DNA of 42,554 nt, taken from Tieghemiomyces parasiticus (taxonomy: Eukaryota > Kickxellomycota > Dimargaritomycetes > Dimargaritales > Dimargaritaceae). Made by a program: the position numbers and the translations under genes. The stretch's first letter is position 1; every line of letters starts with the position of its first letter. The notes under the pieces were generated by a model. It was not told the DNA's origin, did not search any database, and worked only from the letters and a program-made list of their open reading frames with translations. The DNA lies in NCBI GenBank assembly GCA_027575765.1, contig JANBPT010000347.1, positions 1 to 42,554 on the forward strand, in the 5' to 3' direction. This document shows positions 1 to 14,840 of the stretch, piece by piece.

Positions 1-434
1 CGCCTGGTACCGTAGATAATGCGGGGCTTCTACAGTTTATCGCTGCCAGATTGCCGCACTATATGGTGCCTGAGGTGATCGTCCCCTTGGATACTCTGCC
101 GTGGACCGCCATTGGTAAGGTTGACCGTAAGATATTGCAGACCCTGCCGCTGCCTGAGGATCCGGATGTGGATCACTCTGACGACTTGCCAGTGTCCGAG
201 ACGTTTGCCATTCTTCGCCGTGCCCTTGCCGAGACCCTCGACGTTGACCCTGTCCGGGTAACGCCCTCGACCTCCTTCCTGCGCCTGGGCGGCGACTCCA
301 TCGCGGCCATCCAGTTCTCCTCACGCTGTAAGAAGTACGGTCTGGACCTCACGGTGGCCGACATACTGAGAAATCCAATTATGGCAACTCTGGAACAGTG
401 CGCTGAATTGATCGTGGATCAGGCTGATGCCTAA
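1..434 (+). CDS. NRPS fragment: adenylation-domain C-terminus plus peptidyl carrier (T) domain; 5' end outside window
   Basis: The frame is open from base 3 to a TAA at 432-434. It begins in the last part of an adenylation domain: the stretch LPHYMVPEVIVPLDTLP is followed by the A10 core IGKVDRK, which carries the conserved adenylate-binding lysine. A carrier domain follows, with the phosphopantetheine motif LGGDSIAAI; the modified serine codon is 298-300. A NRPS module of this kind activates an amino acid as an adenylate and holds it as a thioester. The stop comes just after the carrier domain, and decayed epimerization-domain sequence continues downstream in the same frame, so the stop is probably a premature one in a longer A-T-E gene. 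A functional enzyme ending at the carrier domain cannot be excluded. Domain identity is confident; the amino-acid substrate cannot be read because the specificity pocket lies outside the window. Confidence 0.85.
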   Translation, partial: PGTVDNAGLLQFIAARLPHYMVPEVIVPLDTLPWTAIGKVDRKILQTLPLPEDPDVDHSDDLPVSETFAILRRALAETLDVDPVRVTPSTSFLRLGGDSIAAIQFSSRCKKYGLDLTVADILRNPIMATLEQCAELIVDQADA

Positions 435-870
435 CTTGTTATGGAACCCTCTGGCCCCGTTCCCTTCATTGCTGTCAAGCGCCAGGTTGTCGTCCCTGGC
501 TTGACCCACGTGAGCCATTTCAACCAGTTCCTCCTTGTTTAATGTCGCCTCCCTCTGACGCTACCAATGATCTGCGCGGTCAGCCGTAGCCTAGTGGTTC
601 ACCACGACATTCTTCGCCTGCGCCTCACCAGCGTGGACAGCAAATGGTTTAAGGAGATTCTGCCATTGCCTGATGACCCCAGCACCGAGGACTTCCTGGC
701 TCGCTTTGCCTCGGTCACCGAGGAAAGCTTACGGCTTGATGACTACGGGGGATGGGTTCTCCACACGTAACAGTCCATTAACGTCGAGCGTGGTCCAGTG
801 ATGGCCTGAACCGTGCGCTCGATGGGATGGGGGACCGCCGAATCTTTTATTCTGTATACCACTATCAAGG
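435..870 (+). pseudogene. Decayed NRPS epimerization/condensation-type domain
   Basis: Reading on in the frame of the upstream carrier domain gives typical C/E-superfamily sequence: GPVPFIAVKRQ, then THVSHFNQFLLV, then SLVVHHDILRLRL, and finally QSINVERGPVMA. It is broken by in-frame stops at 432-434, 540-542, 768-770 and 807-809. After the last stop the similarity moves to another frame near 833 (DRRIFYSVYHY, where active copies read roughly RLFLTVHHL). Neither the core HHxxxD motif nor anything after it survives, and recognisable sequence ends near 870. The wording of the preserved stretch (QSIN..RGP..A) is that of epimerization-type domains, which convert the carrier-bound L-residue to D. 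This domain cannot work as it stands. Confidence 0.75.
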
Positions 871-2050
871 GAATACTCAGAATCCTGTTACGGCTGCTTT
901 ACTGAGCGACCTAGTCCACTTAATAGGCCTGATCCCTGGCGTACATAGCATGCAAGGTTGTGGTTTAAAGGTCATGCTGAGGGTTAACATTTGACCTTCT
1001 ATCTTTTAGGGCTTGGATATTTTGTCCCAAGATAAAAACCAGAAGAACGAAACATGTATTTTGGAAACTAATTATATGGTAATCGAGTGAAGTAAAGAAC
1101 TACATAAGAGACGGGTAAATCGTGAGGAATTTAGGGCGGGTATAGTTGTCGTTTATTGAATAGCGACCGATAGGATCTATATAATTTAACAGTGGCCAGC
1201 ATAGTTCTTGGATAGCTATTAGCCGGGCTGGGAAGAGCCTGGCTCGACAGTGAAAGGTGCAGTCGAGCCCCAAGCGAAAAGGCGGGACAACCTTGACGCT
1301 GTTAGATCGGCGGTGATGTAATACTGGTGGCGCCTTCCAAGGGAGGCGGTACCCAGCGAAGCGAAGGATCAATCGAAAGGTGTCGCTAGGAAGCCGGGTG
1401 GAAAATGTAAGGGCGAAATGAGAGAAATGGTAAGGGGCTAAAGACTAGAGAAAGAGCTGTCACCGCTGATCAGTAAATTGGATCGGGTCAGTAGCTGGAG
1501 ACGTAATAGTGTTGATTAGGCTTAATGATTTATAGAACTGTGGGAGAGTCTGGTGGCTAGGTGGGTTCCCGATATCAGTACCCCCCTCTCTCTTTATGGT
1601 GACTGGTCCAAGGCCGAATAGACTAAATTTGCAAAGTTTTACTGTGAACAAAGTAGCGTCGTTTTTCCTAAGTATTTTGATTTCTATAGATGGCAGCTTC
1701 CCTGGACAAGAAGGTATTCTAGGGTTTACCTCTGTTACAATAATAAGCCCTATAGAATTACTTTAGAAATACCTCCTGTAGATCTTAATCCACCGCTTAG
1801 TGCTCGCCTAGGTGTATAAAGCCTAGCCACAGTGGCCCACTGTGGCAAAGTGAGTTCTTTTTCATTAAGTTATTTCTGTAATATACTCTGGGTCATATGT
1901 TGAACTTGCAACTTTTGTAATCTTTTTTATTTAACTCCCATAACCTTTTGTAGGTCGTTTGACAAATTGTAAGATTGCCGTATTTCGCACCTTCCAGAAC
2001 TTCTGTAGTTCAGTGGAGCATCAAGTTATTGTATCTTTATTTGATTAACT
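871..2050. other. AT-rich spacer, no gene recognised
   Basis: AT-rich sequence between the NRPS ruin and the retrotransposon fragment. Open frames are below 100 codons and match no family known to me. No RNA gene or repeat array is visible. Confidence 0.5.
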
Positions 2051-2620
2051 AAGGCTAAGCTCCGCACAGGCCGCAGCAGCATCTACCTGGTTGAAGTGCC
2101 TTCCCCCTCCTCACTGGCTGGAGAGCCCATCCCCTACTCTCCTTTGTTTCCCGACTTGGGAATTCAAATTGGGCCCAATAGGATTTCCCCTGAAGCTCAT
2201 GTCCATAACCTCTACTCCAAAAGGAGGCAGGTGGCCGCCCACTTGGCCCGATGTGGAATGAACCATTACGACGGGCCTCTCCTGCAGAGACGGGTTGTTT
2301 ACCAGGCCTTCGTGTGGCCCTGCCCTGCATATAGCCTTAGCATCAATCCATTCTCCGCCCCTTTTGATCGAGCATTGGGTAGAGCACAGGCCGCCATTCT
2401 GAAAAGGGCGCTAGGCAATTCCAAATCTACCTGCTCGGCAGCCATACGCTTGTTTCTCCACCTCTTCCCTCCTTTCACCACCCTCTATAGCCACTCTACT
2501 ACAAGGGGCCCTTTTTGATCGGCGCACTCAACCATAGGATACACCTATCCTTCAGGCCCTGGCACAGACGATTGCCACCATTATGCATGAGCTTCGCAGC
2601 AGTTGCAGCTATTGGTGCTG
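2051..2620 (+). mobile_element. Non-LTR (LINE-type) retrotransposon fragment: reverse transcriptase C-terminal part
   Basis: An uninterrupted frame from about 2051 to the TGA at 2516-2518 reads like the region after the catalytic YxDD box of a LINE reverse transcriptase. There is a degenerate YLGI-type motif (PDLGIQIGPN), then LYSKRRQVAAHLARCGMNHY, then LLQRRVVYQAFVWPC (the 'Y..fv.P.l.Y' thumb motif), and then a helical RAQAAILKRALGNSKSTCSAAIRL segment typical of the thumb/linker. Weak continuation (TPILQALAQTIATIMHELR) appears in another frame around 2545-2610, indicating a frameshift. The catalytic palm, endonuclease and 3' tail are missing, so this is a dead 5'-truncated or rearranged copy. 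The clade cannot be assigned without a database search. Confidence 0.65.
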
Positions 2621-2847
2621 TCTACGGGGTGGTCCTAGTCCCAAGCCCTGACTCCCCCCCCCAGTCCCGCCGAGTTTTTACCCCGTACTTGATTCTCACA
2701 ATTATATCTACTTCTCCGCCCCCTCCCCATATTACTCTTTTAAAATATAGCGGCCATTGTGTCAAGTGTCACACCCAGGGCATATTAAATAAACCCCATC
2801 TCTTTCTTCCTCTTCGCCCACATCCGCTTGCCCACAATTGTCTCGCC

Positions 2848-4519
2848 ATGCCACGCATTGATGACCTTGTAGATAGTGCCTGTCGGCCGGCCCTAACCGA
2901 GCCCGACATGGCGCTCAATTTGGACGTATGCGACCTCATCAACACTAAACAGCAGAGTTGGTAAGTACATGCGGACGACCTTCCACTGCTCATCTACACT
3001 TCCACAACTCTACCTCGCTCTCACCTGCCATACCCACCCCTTCCCCACTCCCAGCCCTCATAACGCAGCGGTCCGTATCGTCAAACACATCAACAACCGC
3101 AGTCAGCATGTCAACCTCCTGGCCCTAGACCTGCTGGATTTTTGCATCAAAAACTGCGGGCACCCGTTTCACTACCAGATTGCCACCAAGGAATTCCTGG
3201 AGGAGCTGGTACGCAAGTTTCCAGAACCGCCGCCTGTGGTGCCCACCCGGGTGCAGTACCGAATCCTGGAGATGATCCAGGAGTGGCGCCAGACCATTTG
3301 CCGTCACTCGCGCTACAAGGACGATCTAGTTAACATCGAGCGGCTGGCCAAGAAGCTTACCTACCGCGGGTACATCCTTCCCGAGGTCCAGGCAGAGAGC
3401 ACGGTGGTCCTGGGCCCCACCGACGACCTCAAATCCCCCGAGGAGAAGGAGCACGAGGACCGGGTGGCTATGGGGGCTAAGCTGCAGGAGCTGCTGCGCC
3501 GTGGCAATGCGTCCGACCTACACGAGGCCAATCGCATTATGAAAATTATGTCCGGGTACGACAAGAAGAAGACACGCGACTACGAGGCCGAGTGGCAGCA
3601 GGAACTAGACGCCATCGAGGGGAACACTTGCCACTTGGCCTACGTGATCCAGTCCTACCCGCTGGGTCACGAATTGAGCGGGGAGCCCCGCCGGCTGTAC
3701 GACCTGTGCCTACGGCATCAGAAGAAGATTCAGCAGATGATTCAGGAAAACGAGAACCACGAGGACTTGGCCCGACTCCTACACCTGAACGACATCATTG
3801 GCGAGACCCTGCGCGTGACCAAGAACGTTGAGCAGGGCGCCCACCCGGACACTCTCCCATTTGCACGCAAACCCGGACAGGCCGTTGCCGAGACCGTCAC
3901 TCAGACCACTCATAGCGCCGCCCTCATCGACTTGGACTCGATTCTCGATAGTCGCGCTTCCATGGCCAGTTCCTCGGATTTCTCCCTGTCGAGTTCCACG
4001 GCCAACATATTGGTCGCCAGCTCGTCGCCCGTCTTCTCCGCGCGCCCTACCACCGAGCTCCGCCCCTCCACCTCATCGTACGCTAATTCCTTCATGGACG
4101 AGCTGTCCGGCCTGGACCTCGACCGCATGTCCATAAGTTCTGTCGTCTCCCATCAGTCCAGTGCTCCACTCATCCGCTACTCGGATGGCGGCGGCTCCAC
4201 CTCGACGATATCCAGCGGTGTCAACGGTCCCTACCATACTCCCTACGGCCCCACCCCGCTCCAGCCCCGCAAATCAACCCGCGCCCTCAAGCCGTTCACG
4301 GGCAACAGTGGCAAGCCAGCCCTACCCGGTAGTACCGGTGGCGGTGGGCTAACCCCTGGCCCCAACTCCTCCGGCCGGAGTCTATCCAATGCGTCCTCCA
4401 TTCGCGTGCCCGTGGGGCGACAGCAAGCTGCCCACACACCTCCTGCCGAGCCCGTTCCCACCTCAGCGCCAAGCAACGCCAGTAGTCCGGCCACCACCAA
4501 TGATTTGATCAATTTTTAA
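2848..4519 (+). CDS. VHS-GAT domain clathrin adaptor (GGA/TOM1/Lsb5-like)
   Basis: Two exons: 2848-2960 and 3055-4519, separated by a 94-nt intron (GTAAGT...CCCAG). Joining them gives 525 aa with an unbroken VHS domain (about 1-150), including the typical LLALDLLDFCIKNCG helix. A GAT domain follows (about 170-298), with the GGA-like run NASDLHEANRIMKIMSGYD. The tail (about 300-525) is Ser/Pro/Thr-rich and disordered, and holds a clathrin-box-like LIDLD near residue 328. VHS-GAT proteins bind sorting signals, Arf-GTP and ubiquitin, and recruit clathrin at the trans-Golgi or endosomes. No gamma-ear (GAE) domain is seen, unlike yeast Gga1/2. So it is either an ear-less GGA or an Lsb5/TOM1-type protein. 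The start was chosen because that ATG opens the VHS domain and the splice restores the frame. Confidence 0.85.
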
Positions 4520-5167
4520 GACCATGCCTGATCTCCGCCTTACGTTATTTACTAGGCTATCCACAGATCATGGCTTTTGAATAAATGGACACAACCGTTG
4601 GAAATGCTGGTCATGTTGGTATTCAAGTATAAACAGCCAATACTTTGACGGCAAACAAGAGAACCCACAGAACCCCACCAGTAAAGCTGGGGAATCTAGT
4701 TAAAATTAAAGGTTGAAAGGGACCAGTACTTGATTCCGAGTAATGACAACTGAACGGCTAACTTAAAGTTGGAATGGTCAGAGCGATTCATCCTCGTTTA
4801 AGATGGGCACATGAAGAGACAAGGGGGTCCCAATACTTTCTCTTAAGGAAAGTCAAGCAGCGCGGTAGATAAGCCCCCAGGTTTAAATGCCGCGGAATAA
4901 GCTAGCAATTACTATGCTGTCAAAGCAAAGACCAGATTCAAACTTAGTACCGAATTTATACCACGGTCGGCCCTCGGGTCATGTACGTGCTTATCAGGAG
5001 GGCAGAGGAAAATGTGGCTACTATAGGTACCACATAAAATTTCGATTTTCTCATGTCTAAATGGTATTTATTAAATATAGTTGCCATCACTCTGTACTAC
5101 TCGGCGAAATATATATATCCAGCTAGCATAGCAGGCTCTCAAATCATGTGGCCGGAGCTTAGCTAGC
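4520..5167. other. Spacer between VHS-GAT gene and mariner remnant
   Basis: AT-rich sequence with no open frame that looks coding. It includes the 3' flank of the VHS-GAT gene (AATAAA at 4580-4585 is a possible polyadenylation signal). No clear transposon inverted terminal repeat was found here by eye. Confidence 0.4.
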
Positions 5168-6050
5168 TCTGATTACCAGCCGTCCATGGCTGCCTCCAGT
5201 GCGCTGAACTTCTTACCCTTCAGCCACTGTTTGATATTCCTGAACAGCCAGAAGTCGCAAGGAGGGCAGGTCAGTAGGGCTGTAGGGAGGAGCTGGGATA
5301 AGTTTTACTTTAGAGGCGGAAATGTAGGCCTGGGTAGCTGTAGCACAATCTGGTAGTGCATTATCATGGTGAAGCCACAGGAGAATGACAGACCAGACTT
5401 CCACGTGCCTCTACCCAGGCCTGGACCATGGGCTTCAGCCCGTACTTTTCGTAGAGTTTGGTGGAGACCTTGACACGAGGGGGGGCTTGACACTCAGGTG
5501 TAATAGGCCACACCTGGTGAAAAACAATGGTAAGCATCACCTTGGGAGTGGTATGGCCCCAATGGGCCTCAGTTTGGACAGGGCGACCATTAGGGCACCA
5601 CCTCCGGCGATTGGAGCCAGCAGGGGGAATCCTAGAGGTACACCCAAGTCCCATTGCCTGTGACGATGGAGTCTAGCAGGTATAGGTACTGGCCCCATCG
5701 AACTCCTCCAGGAACTCGGTGGCAAAAGGTACCCACTGGTGGCACTGATCATCGGAGAGGGTGTTGGGAGGGGCCCAGCAGTCGAGGTAGCTACACAGTC
5801 CCAGGTCTTTATGCATGACATGCCGCATGGTACTAGAGGAAGTGTGGTAGACGTGGACTAGCTGCTCAGCAGTCAGTCGAGGGTCTTTCTTTAGCCATCC
5901 CAGGATCATGTCCCATAATGTCCATCAATATCGTCTGATGGGCGGCCAGAACAATGGTCATCTTCAAAGGAGTGGGGACCTAGTGCGAAAGCGAGCTAGC
6001 CACCTGTAGAGGGTGGAGTGGTAGGGGCAGTCAGGCCCAGCTTGGAATTT
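5168..6050 (-). mobile_element. Degenerate Tc1/mariner-family (mariner-like) transposase
   Basis: Reading the minus strand from about 6050 downwards gives a degraded mariner transposase in order. First come an N-terminal helix-turn-helix linker (SFEDDHCSGRPSD) and the second HTH region (DPRLTAEQLVHVYHTSSSTM). A linker to the catalytic core follows (LSDDQCHQWVPFATEFLEEF), then KVMLTIVF, then LHHDNALPDCAT (the second catalytic aspartate region), then LIPAPPYSPTDLPS and KGKKFSALEAAMDGW at the end. The copy is dead: there is an in-frame stop near 5673, a frameshift near 5400, and further disruption upstream of 5909. Mariners move by cut-and-paste DNA transposition into TA sites. The terminal inverted repeats were not identified, so the true element ends may lie outside these coordinates. 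Confidence 0.8.
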
Positions 6051-7082
6051 AAACAATCAGAATACAATCTGCCTTGCAATCCTCCGGATAGTAATCATAA
6101 TTCAGGTCTCATATATCACGCCTGGTTAATTAAGGTGGAGTCAGGGCTTTAAAAAGTAGTCATGATGGATGGTTAAAAAAAAAGTAAACTGTGAAGTCAA
6201 AAATGGTTCAGTCCTGGAATAGTTTATACCAATCAATTTGGCGTCGTTGACTCTTCTAGGTTTCATCTGAACCACTGCGATCTGAGACCTCCAGCTTAAG
6301 CCTTGAGTGATTTTGTCACAACTATAATGACTACCTACCGACCGCCTCATAAACCACAGACTGCCAAATATCTCTTCTTTTATTTTTGCATATCCTCATC
6401 CCGTGGTATACCTTAACTATCTCAATCGCTCTGGCCACGGTGTAATAGAATATTTCCTATACTTACCTACTCTTCTGCAACTTTTAGCATTAGGGGCATA
6501 GGTAATGACAGCGGAGGAGAGTCAGGTTTTCTGCACTCGAGACGACCCCGGACGCTCAAGACTAGAGGCCCTTCAGGCCCCCGTGAAGTGACCTCGGGGC
6601 TTTTACAATAGCTAACCAGGAAGTTCTTGCTGGGCGCTCTAAAACTAAGTCTGCCAGTGCGAATAAGCCCTTACTTTACTATAATATACCACAACTTTTT
6701 GGTTTCATCTGTATTATCTTTGAGAGTTCTTTATTTATAGAATTTCCTTTGTTCCTCCGTGACATCTTTCTTGTGAAATTTTAAGCGGGGGGTCGGAATA
6801 TCGGCCGGCTGGGAGCACAATAGCTTTAACTTCGAGCCCTCAAGATAGTGGACCTATTCAAAATTTTCTCGCAATCAACTAGCCGTTTGACATCTAGGTA
6901 TTTTTCCTTACACTCCGCGCCTCGAATATTGCATTAGTATGGCGTGCGTATTATCGATATTTATTTTGTTATTGTTTATATCGAAGCGGTGAACCAATAA
7001 CGAATTATTGGCACCATGCCTATTCTATACAATCAAAAGTTAGTGAGAAATAAAAATACGAATATAAGGGTGTTGGTTGTGT
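6051..7082. other. AT-rich spacer, no gene recognised
   Basis: AT-rich sequence between the mariner remnant and the 3' end of the oxidoreductase gene. No coding frame, RNA gene or array could be supported. It may contain the outer part of the mariner element. Confidence 0.4.
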
Positions 7083-8529
7083 CTAATGGTAGTGACGCTT
7101 AGGGCGAGACCGCTCGTACTGCTCGGGCCACTTGACGTAGACACCTAACTCTGTTGCGGCGTCGAGCGCCCAGTTAGGGTTCCGCAGGGCGGCTCGGCCC
7201 ACCACGATGAGATCGGCCTCATTCTTCTGCAGGATCTCCTCGGCCTCGGCGCCCTTGGTAATAATTCCTACCGCACCGGTGCGGAAATCCGGGAGGGCCT
7301 TCTTGACCTGGGCGGAGAAAGCCAGCTGGTAAAGTGGCTGAGGGCGAATCTTTTGGCGTGGGGAGACGCCGCCGGTGGACATGTCTAGTAAATCTACGCC
7401 TAAGGCCTGAAGGTGGCGGGCAAGCTCGATGGTCTGTTTGCCATCCCAGCCCTCGCCTTCGACCCAATCGGTAGCCGAAACACGGACGAATAGTGGCTTT
7501 TCCTCCGTCCAGACCTTGCGGACGGCCTGGACGGTCTCGAGAACCAAGCGAATACGATTCTCGAAACTACCGCCGTACTGGTCAGTACGGTGGTTACTGA
7601 GCGGCGACAGGAAAGTAGATAGTAGGTACCCGTGAGCGGCGTGAATCTCAATGACGTCGAACCCGGCCCTGATGGCCCGCTGGGCCGCGGCCACGTAGGC
7701 ATCCTTGAGGTCCTGGATTTGCGCAAGGGTCATGGCGTGCGGAATCGGGTAGTTCTGGGGGTCATAAGACTCGTCCGAGGTGCCCCAAACGTTATCGGGC
7801 CAGCCAGCCACGTCGCCCCCGGCGACATGGCTGGAAACGTGGGGAGCGAACGGCGTGTGGGTGGAGGCCTTGCGGCCGGCGTGTGACAACTGGATACCTA
7901 TCGGGGTGCCCTGGCTGTGGGCGAACTTGACAATCCGCTCAAAGTGTGGGATGTGGTCGTCTTTCCAGAGCCCCAGGCAGCCGGGCGTGATGCGGCCGTT
8001 GGGGAGGACGCCCGTGGCTTCCATCATGATGAGTCCCACGCCACGGGAAGCGAAACTACCCAGGTGGACAAAGTGCCAGTCGGTCGGGTAGCCATCTTTG
8101 GCCGAGTATTGACACCTACGGGTAGTGGAAAATGGGCAGGAAAGATGTCACGTGGAAAGGGCGGTGAGTGTCAAGTGGGTGGCGGGCGTTGGCCACCCAT
8201 AGAGTGGGGGGTTTCATCACTTCAGAATGGTCCGTAACCCTATCAATGGCGGCTTTCCTGGGTATTGGTCCACATGGAACTTACATAGGGGAGACCATGA
8301 TACGGTTACGCAGAGTCAAGTTGCGAAATGTGATGGGGGTGAAGAGCTTGGGTGGGTTCTCGTTCTTTCCGGGTAGCGCGTAGTCGTTAATTACGTAGGA
8401 CTCGTCCGCAGGCATGGCAGAGCCAGCGGAAGGCGACTGGGGTACGACAAAGTCCGAAGAGTCGACCGGACGACCAGCGCTACCGGCGGTCGGCGTGACC
8501 AAAGGCGAATCCTGGCAGTGGTTCATCAT
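7083..8529 (-). CDS. NADH:flavin oxidoreductase, Old Yellow Enzyme family (YqjM-like)
   Basis: Two exons on the minus strand, 8529-8285 and 8115-7083, give 425 aa. The 169-nt intron (donor GTAAGTT, acceptor CGTAG) falls inside the conserved SPMCQYS motif. The enzyme is an FMN-dependent ene-reductase that uses NAD(P)H to reduce activated C=C bonds. Visible YqjM-type signatures are LFTPITFRNLTLRNRIMVSPM, the Cys and Tyr of MCQY that modulate FMN in YqjM, HAGRKAS, the substrate-binding His pair in EIHAAHGYLL, FLSPLSNHRTDQYGGSFENR, and a C-terminal GRAALRNPNWA near the phosphate site. The roughly 65-residue N-terminal lead before the barrel is longer than in bacterial YqjM and is Ser/Pro-rich. 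The first ATG of the frame was taken as start. A TATA-like run (TTTATATCC on the plus strand, near 8690) lies upstream. Confidence 0.93.
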
Positions 8530-10583
8530 CCTGACGGCGGAGGGTTAACGGGGTGAAGTTGTTGGAGGGAATGGGTGAAGAAGAATCAAGCGTAGCCCTA
8601 TGAGACTTCAAAAAGGAGGACTGAGGGATGGGTGGGATGTAACTGTGTTGTGCTGATGGGCTTGTGCTAAGGCTGCGCGGTTGAAAGTATTTATATCCTA
8701 CCCAGCAAGACCAGTTCTATTGCAGAACCCCAGAGCGTCGATTCCGTCCCTGCCTACTATGTGCCAGATCAATATGGATGGGGGCAGGTCGGAAATTGGT
8801 GCACACTAAAGCAGCAAGGGTGTGCCGTTTCTGATGATGCCTTATCTATTGCCCTGATGGGGTACCACCCCCTAATTTTCTCCCTGGCTTCCCCCTCCTC
8901 GAGGATTTGTCATCAGGTGTATTCTCCCTCCCTCTCTCCACTAGCTTTAGTTTCACTCTGACTTGCCGTTGTCAATCACCGCGGCCTTAGTCAGCCTTGT
9001 CACATCAGGCGAGGGTCCGGAATGGGAGGACATCGCCGGGGCTAAACCGATTAGCCGCGAATTGCTAGCCTTGGCGCGTGGTTCTGTGCCAAGTCTGACA
9101 GGCTTGGCGGAGTTCCGATTCGGGAGGGTTAGGGCCGTGCGTGGCACTTAGGGCAAGGGCAACCGGTGTTAAGTAACTCCGTTAAGGCTCGCGTTGATTG
9201 GTCAGCGGCCACAGTCGATGATGTCACTGGTCGCAGCTTCACCCGTCTGGGATCACGGCCAACGGAGATGGTGTGGGGGAAAAGGCAGTTTGTCACTGGC
9301 CTGCTCTGTCTAATGCAGTGGCCAGACTATCCAGGCCGTCCTGCAACGATCAGGCCACGGTCGCCCGACCCGAGCGGACAAGGACTTCGTTGCAGCCCCT
9401 CTCAGCCTAGGGAGTAACCGGGGGACACCCCTTGGTAATGAAACAGGACACGATTCCATTACTCAGCCGTTCACTCTTGGCCCTGCCAGTGTAAAGCTAC
9501 CTGCACTGAGAATGACCCCTGGCAGGGCCGAACGAAAACCAACCTTTATGATGTTGGCGGCGGTTAACGAAGGGCGGCCATATTGACATTCGGTCCTTCA
9601 ACGGCCACATCTCCCTATTCCTAATGGCGCTTATATGGTCACCGAAGGAAACCGACACGTTATCTGTACGCTTTCGATGTTAACAGAGCTTGCGAGCTTG
9701 GTACCTCGCTAGCATTATTATATAGCAGGGGACTTGGCGCATACAACGGCCTTGCCAATGGTTCTAGAGCTGCCCACCCTGCCACAAGTACTGCCGGCTG
9801 TGACGTGTCGGTCGATGGAACTCGACGTTTATCCCAGGGCAGACCACGGACACTCGGGGCGGTGGAAAGTGGAGACGAAAGTGTAAGATATTGTGACAAT
9901 CGTGATCCCGATAATCGTGAGCATCGGGGTAAGTATTGCCGGCCCTGCCCTCTTTCCTCCAGCGGTACATCACGCTATATTGGTGCCCTAGGCTTTGTCA
10001 CACCCATAACGAAGCGCCGCCACGCTTCTATTCGTCCCTGGCGCTGCTCCGCCAGCATTTTCCCGCCTACCACCCGTAAGCACAGTAAATTCTCACATCG
10101 GTGCGACTGCTAGGCAGCAAGAGTGACTCGCCTCAGTGCGATTGCGCCCGGTTTCGCACAGGAGGAGGCGAGCCCTAGGGCTTCAGCCTGCTCGGAAGTC
10201 CCGACCCCAGCAACTGGTTCTTAAACGAGATTAGGCTTGGCCGAGCAAGGTGATCCCATTGGTTCATTGGTCTTGCTATCCATTGGCCCATCCTTCATCT
10301 CTTGAATTAGCGACCTCTTTTCGCGTCTTCCATACCAAGCTATCCGCATCCCCAGCGACCTCGACCCGCTACTGACCAGCGTACATCGCTGGACCCTATC
10401 GACGCTGTTCCCGGCCCGCTTTCGCTATCCCTATATCCTCCCCCTCAATTAGCTGCTACTTTAGCCTGCGGTCACAAGGAGTCACCAACCACATCGCCCT
10501 CACGGGTCTACTGTACACTACAGATTAACTCTACCTATCTCAATTGGACTACTTGGTGGGCAAGCGCTTACACGCTTTCTCTC
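8530..10583. other. Two-kb spacer with divergent promoters, no gene recognised
   Basis: This lies between the start of the oxidoreductase gene and the start of RSP5 and must hold both promoters. Short open frames at 8963-9151, 9166-9417 and 9805-10113 (plus strand, at most about 100 codons) have no recognisable domain, and their start codons are partly non-ATG. They are not called as genes. Confidence 0.4.
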
Positions 10584-13182
<2,599 letters not shown>

Positions 13183-13899
13183 GGTCTACTGGAGGCTCTG
13201 TCACACCTGTATATCTCTGTGAGTGGGTGAGTGAGTATTGGTCAAATTCAGCAAATGAATCGTCAAGTAAACCCGCGGGCTACACTTGAATATGAAATCA
13301 CCCGATAAATTAACACCTAATGTGCTGGGTTGCTTGCGCCGGCTAAGACATCATACTATCTGCCAGGCAAACCTGGGAATGGACGCGTATTGGACACCTG
13401 ATGCATGGTGTCATTGCAAAAATGTGGAGTTCCTCTAGGCAACCTATTGTTAAATTAGAAAGGATGTGTATTATGAGAGGCGAACTGGGAGGGAGAAGCA
13501 AAGTGACTACGAGGAGAGTAGAACGGCGCGAAGGGGACCGAGACGGGTAGTGGGATACCAGGAATAAAAAAATAAAAGATATACGAGATAGATCTTGGCG
13601 GGTTAGGGGAGGGGGGACTAGGGCACCTAACAGATACTTGCGATCATCCATGTCGAGGTGTGGTACGCACTGTAGGTAGAGGTCGACGTGGGGAAGAGGG
13701 TGCCGTGTACGTTGTTTGTATGACTCGACTTAAGCAAGTTAAAACGGTGCGACTATATAGTAGTACGTGTGCATGTGGAGCTGTAGAGATGGTGATATAG
13801 TAGGTAGTGACGAGGGAGACGGGGCGTATAAAGGTAATAGATAGAGTGTAATAAACTAGCAACTGGAGCCGAATAAGGGAGGGTTGCCGAAGTCACGGC
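13183..13899. other. Convergent spacer between RSP5 and ARF1
   Basis: The 3' flanks of two convergent genes. AT-rich, with AATAAA-like strings (for example AATAAAAAAATAAAA near 13563). No coding frame is supported. Confidence 0.45.

Positions 13900-14840
<941 letters not shown>

Noticed and set aside
9805..10113. 102-codon plus-strand frame between the oxidoreductase and RSP5 genes
   Set aside because: No domain, and an internal GTAAGT...CCAG stretch of only about 35 nt is too short to be a convincing intron.
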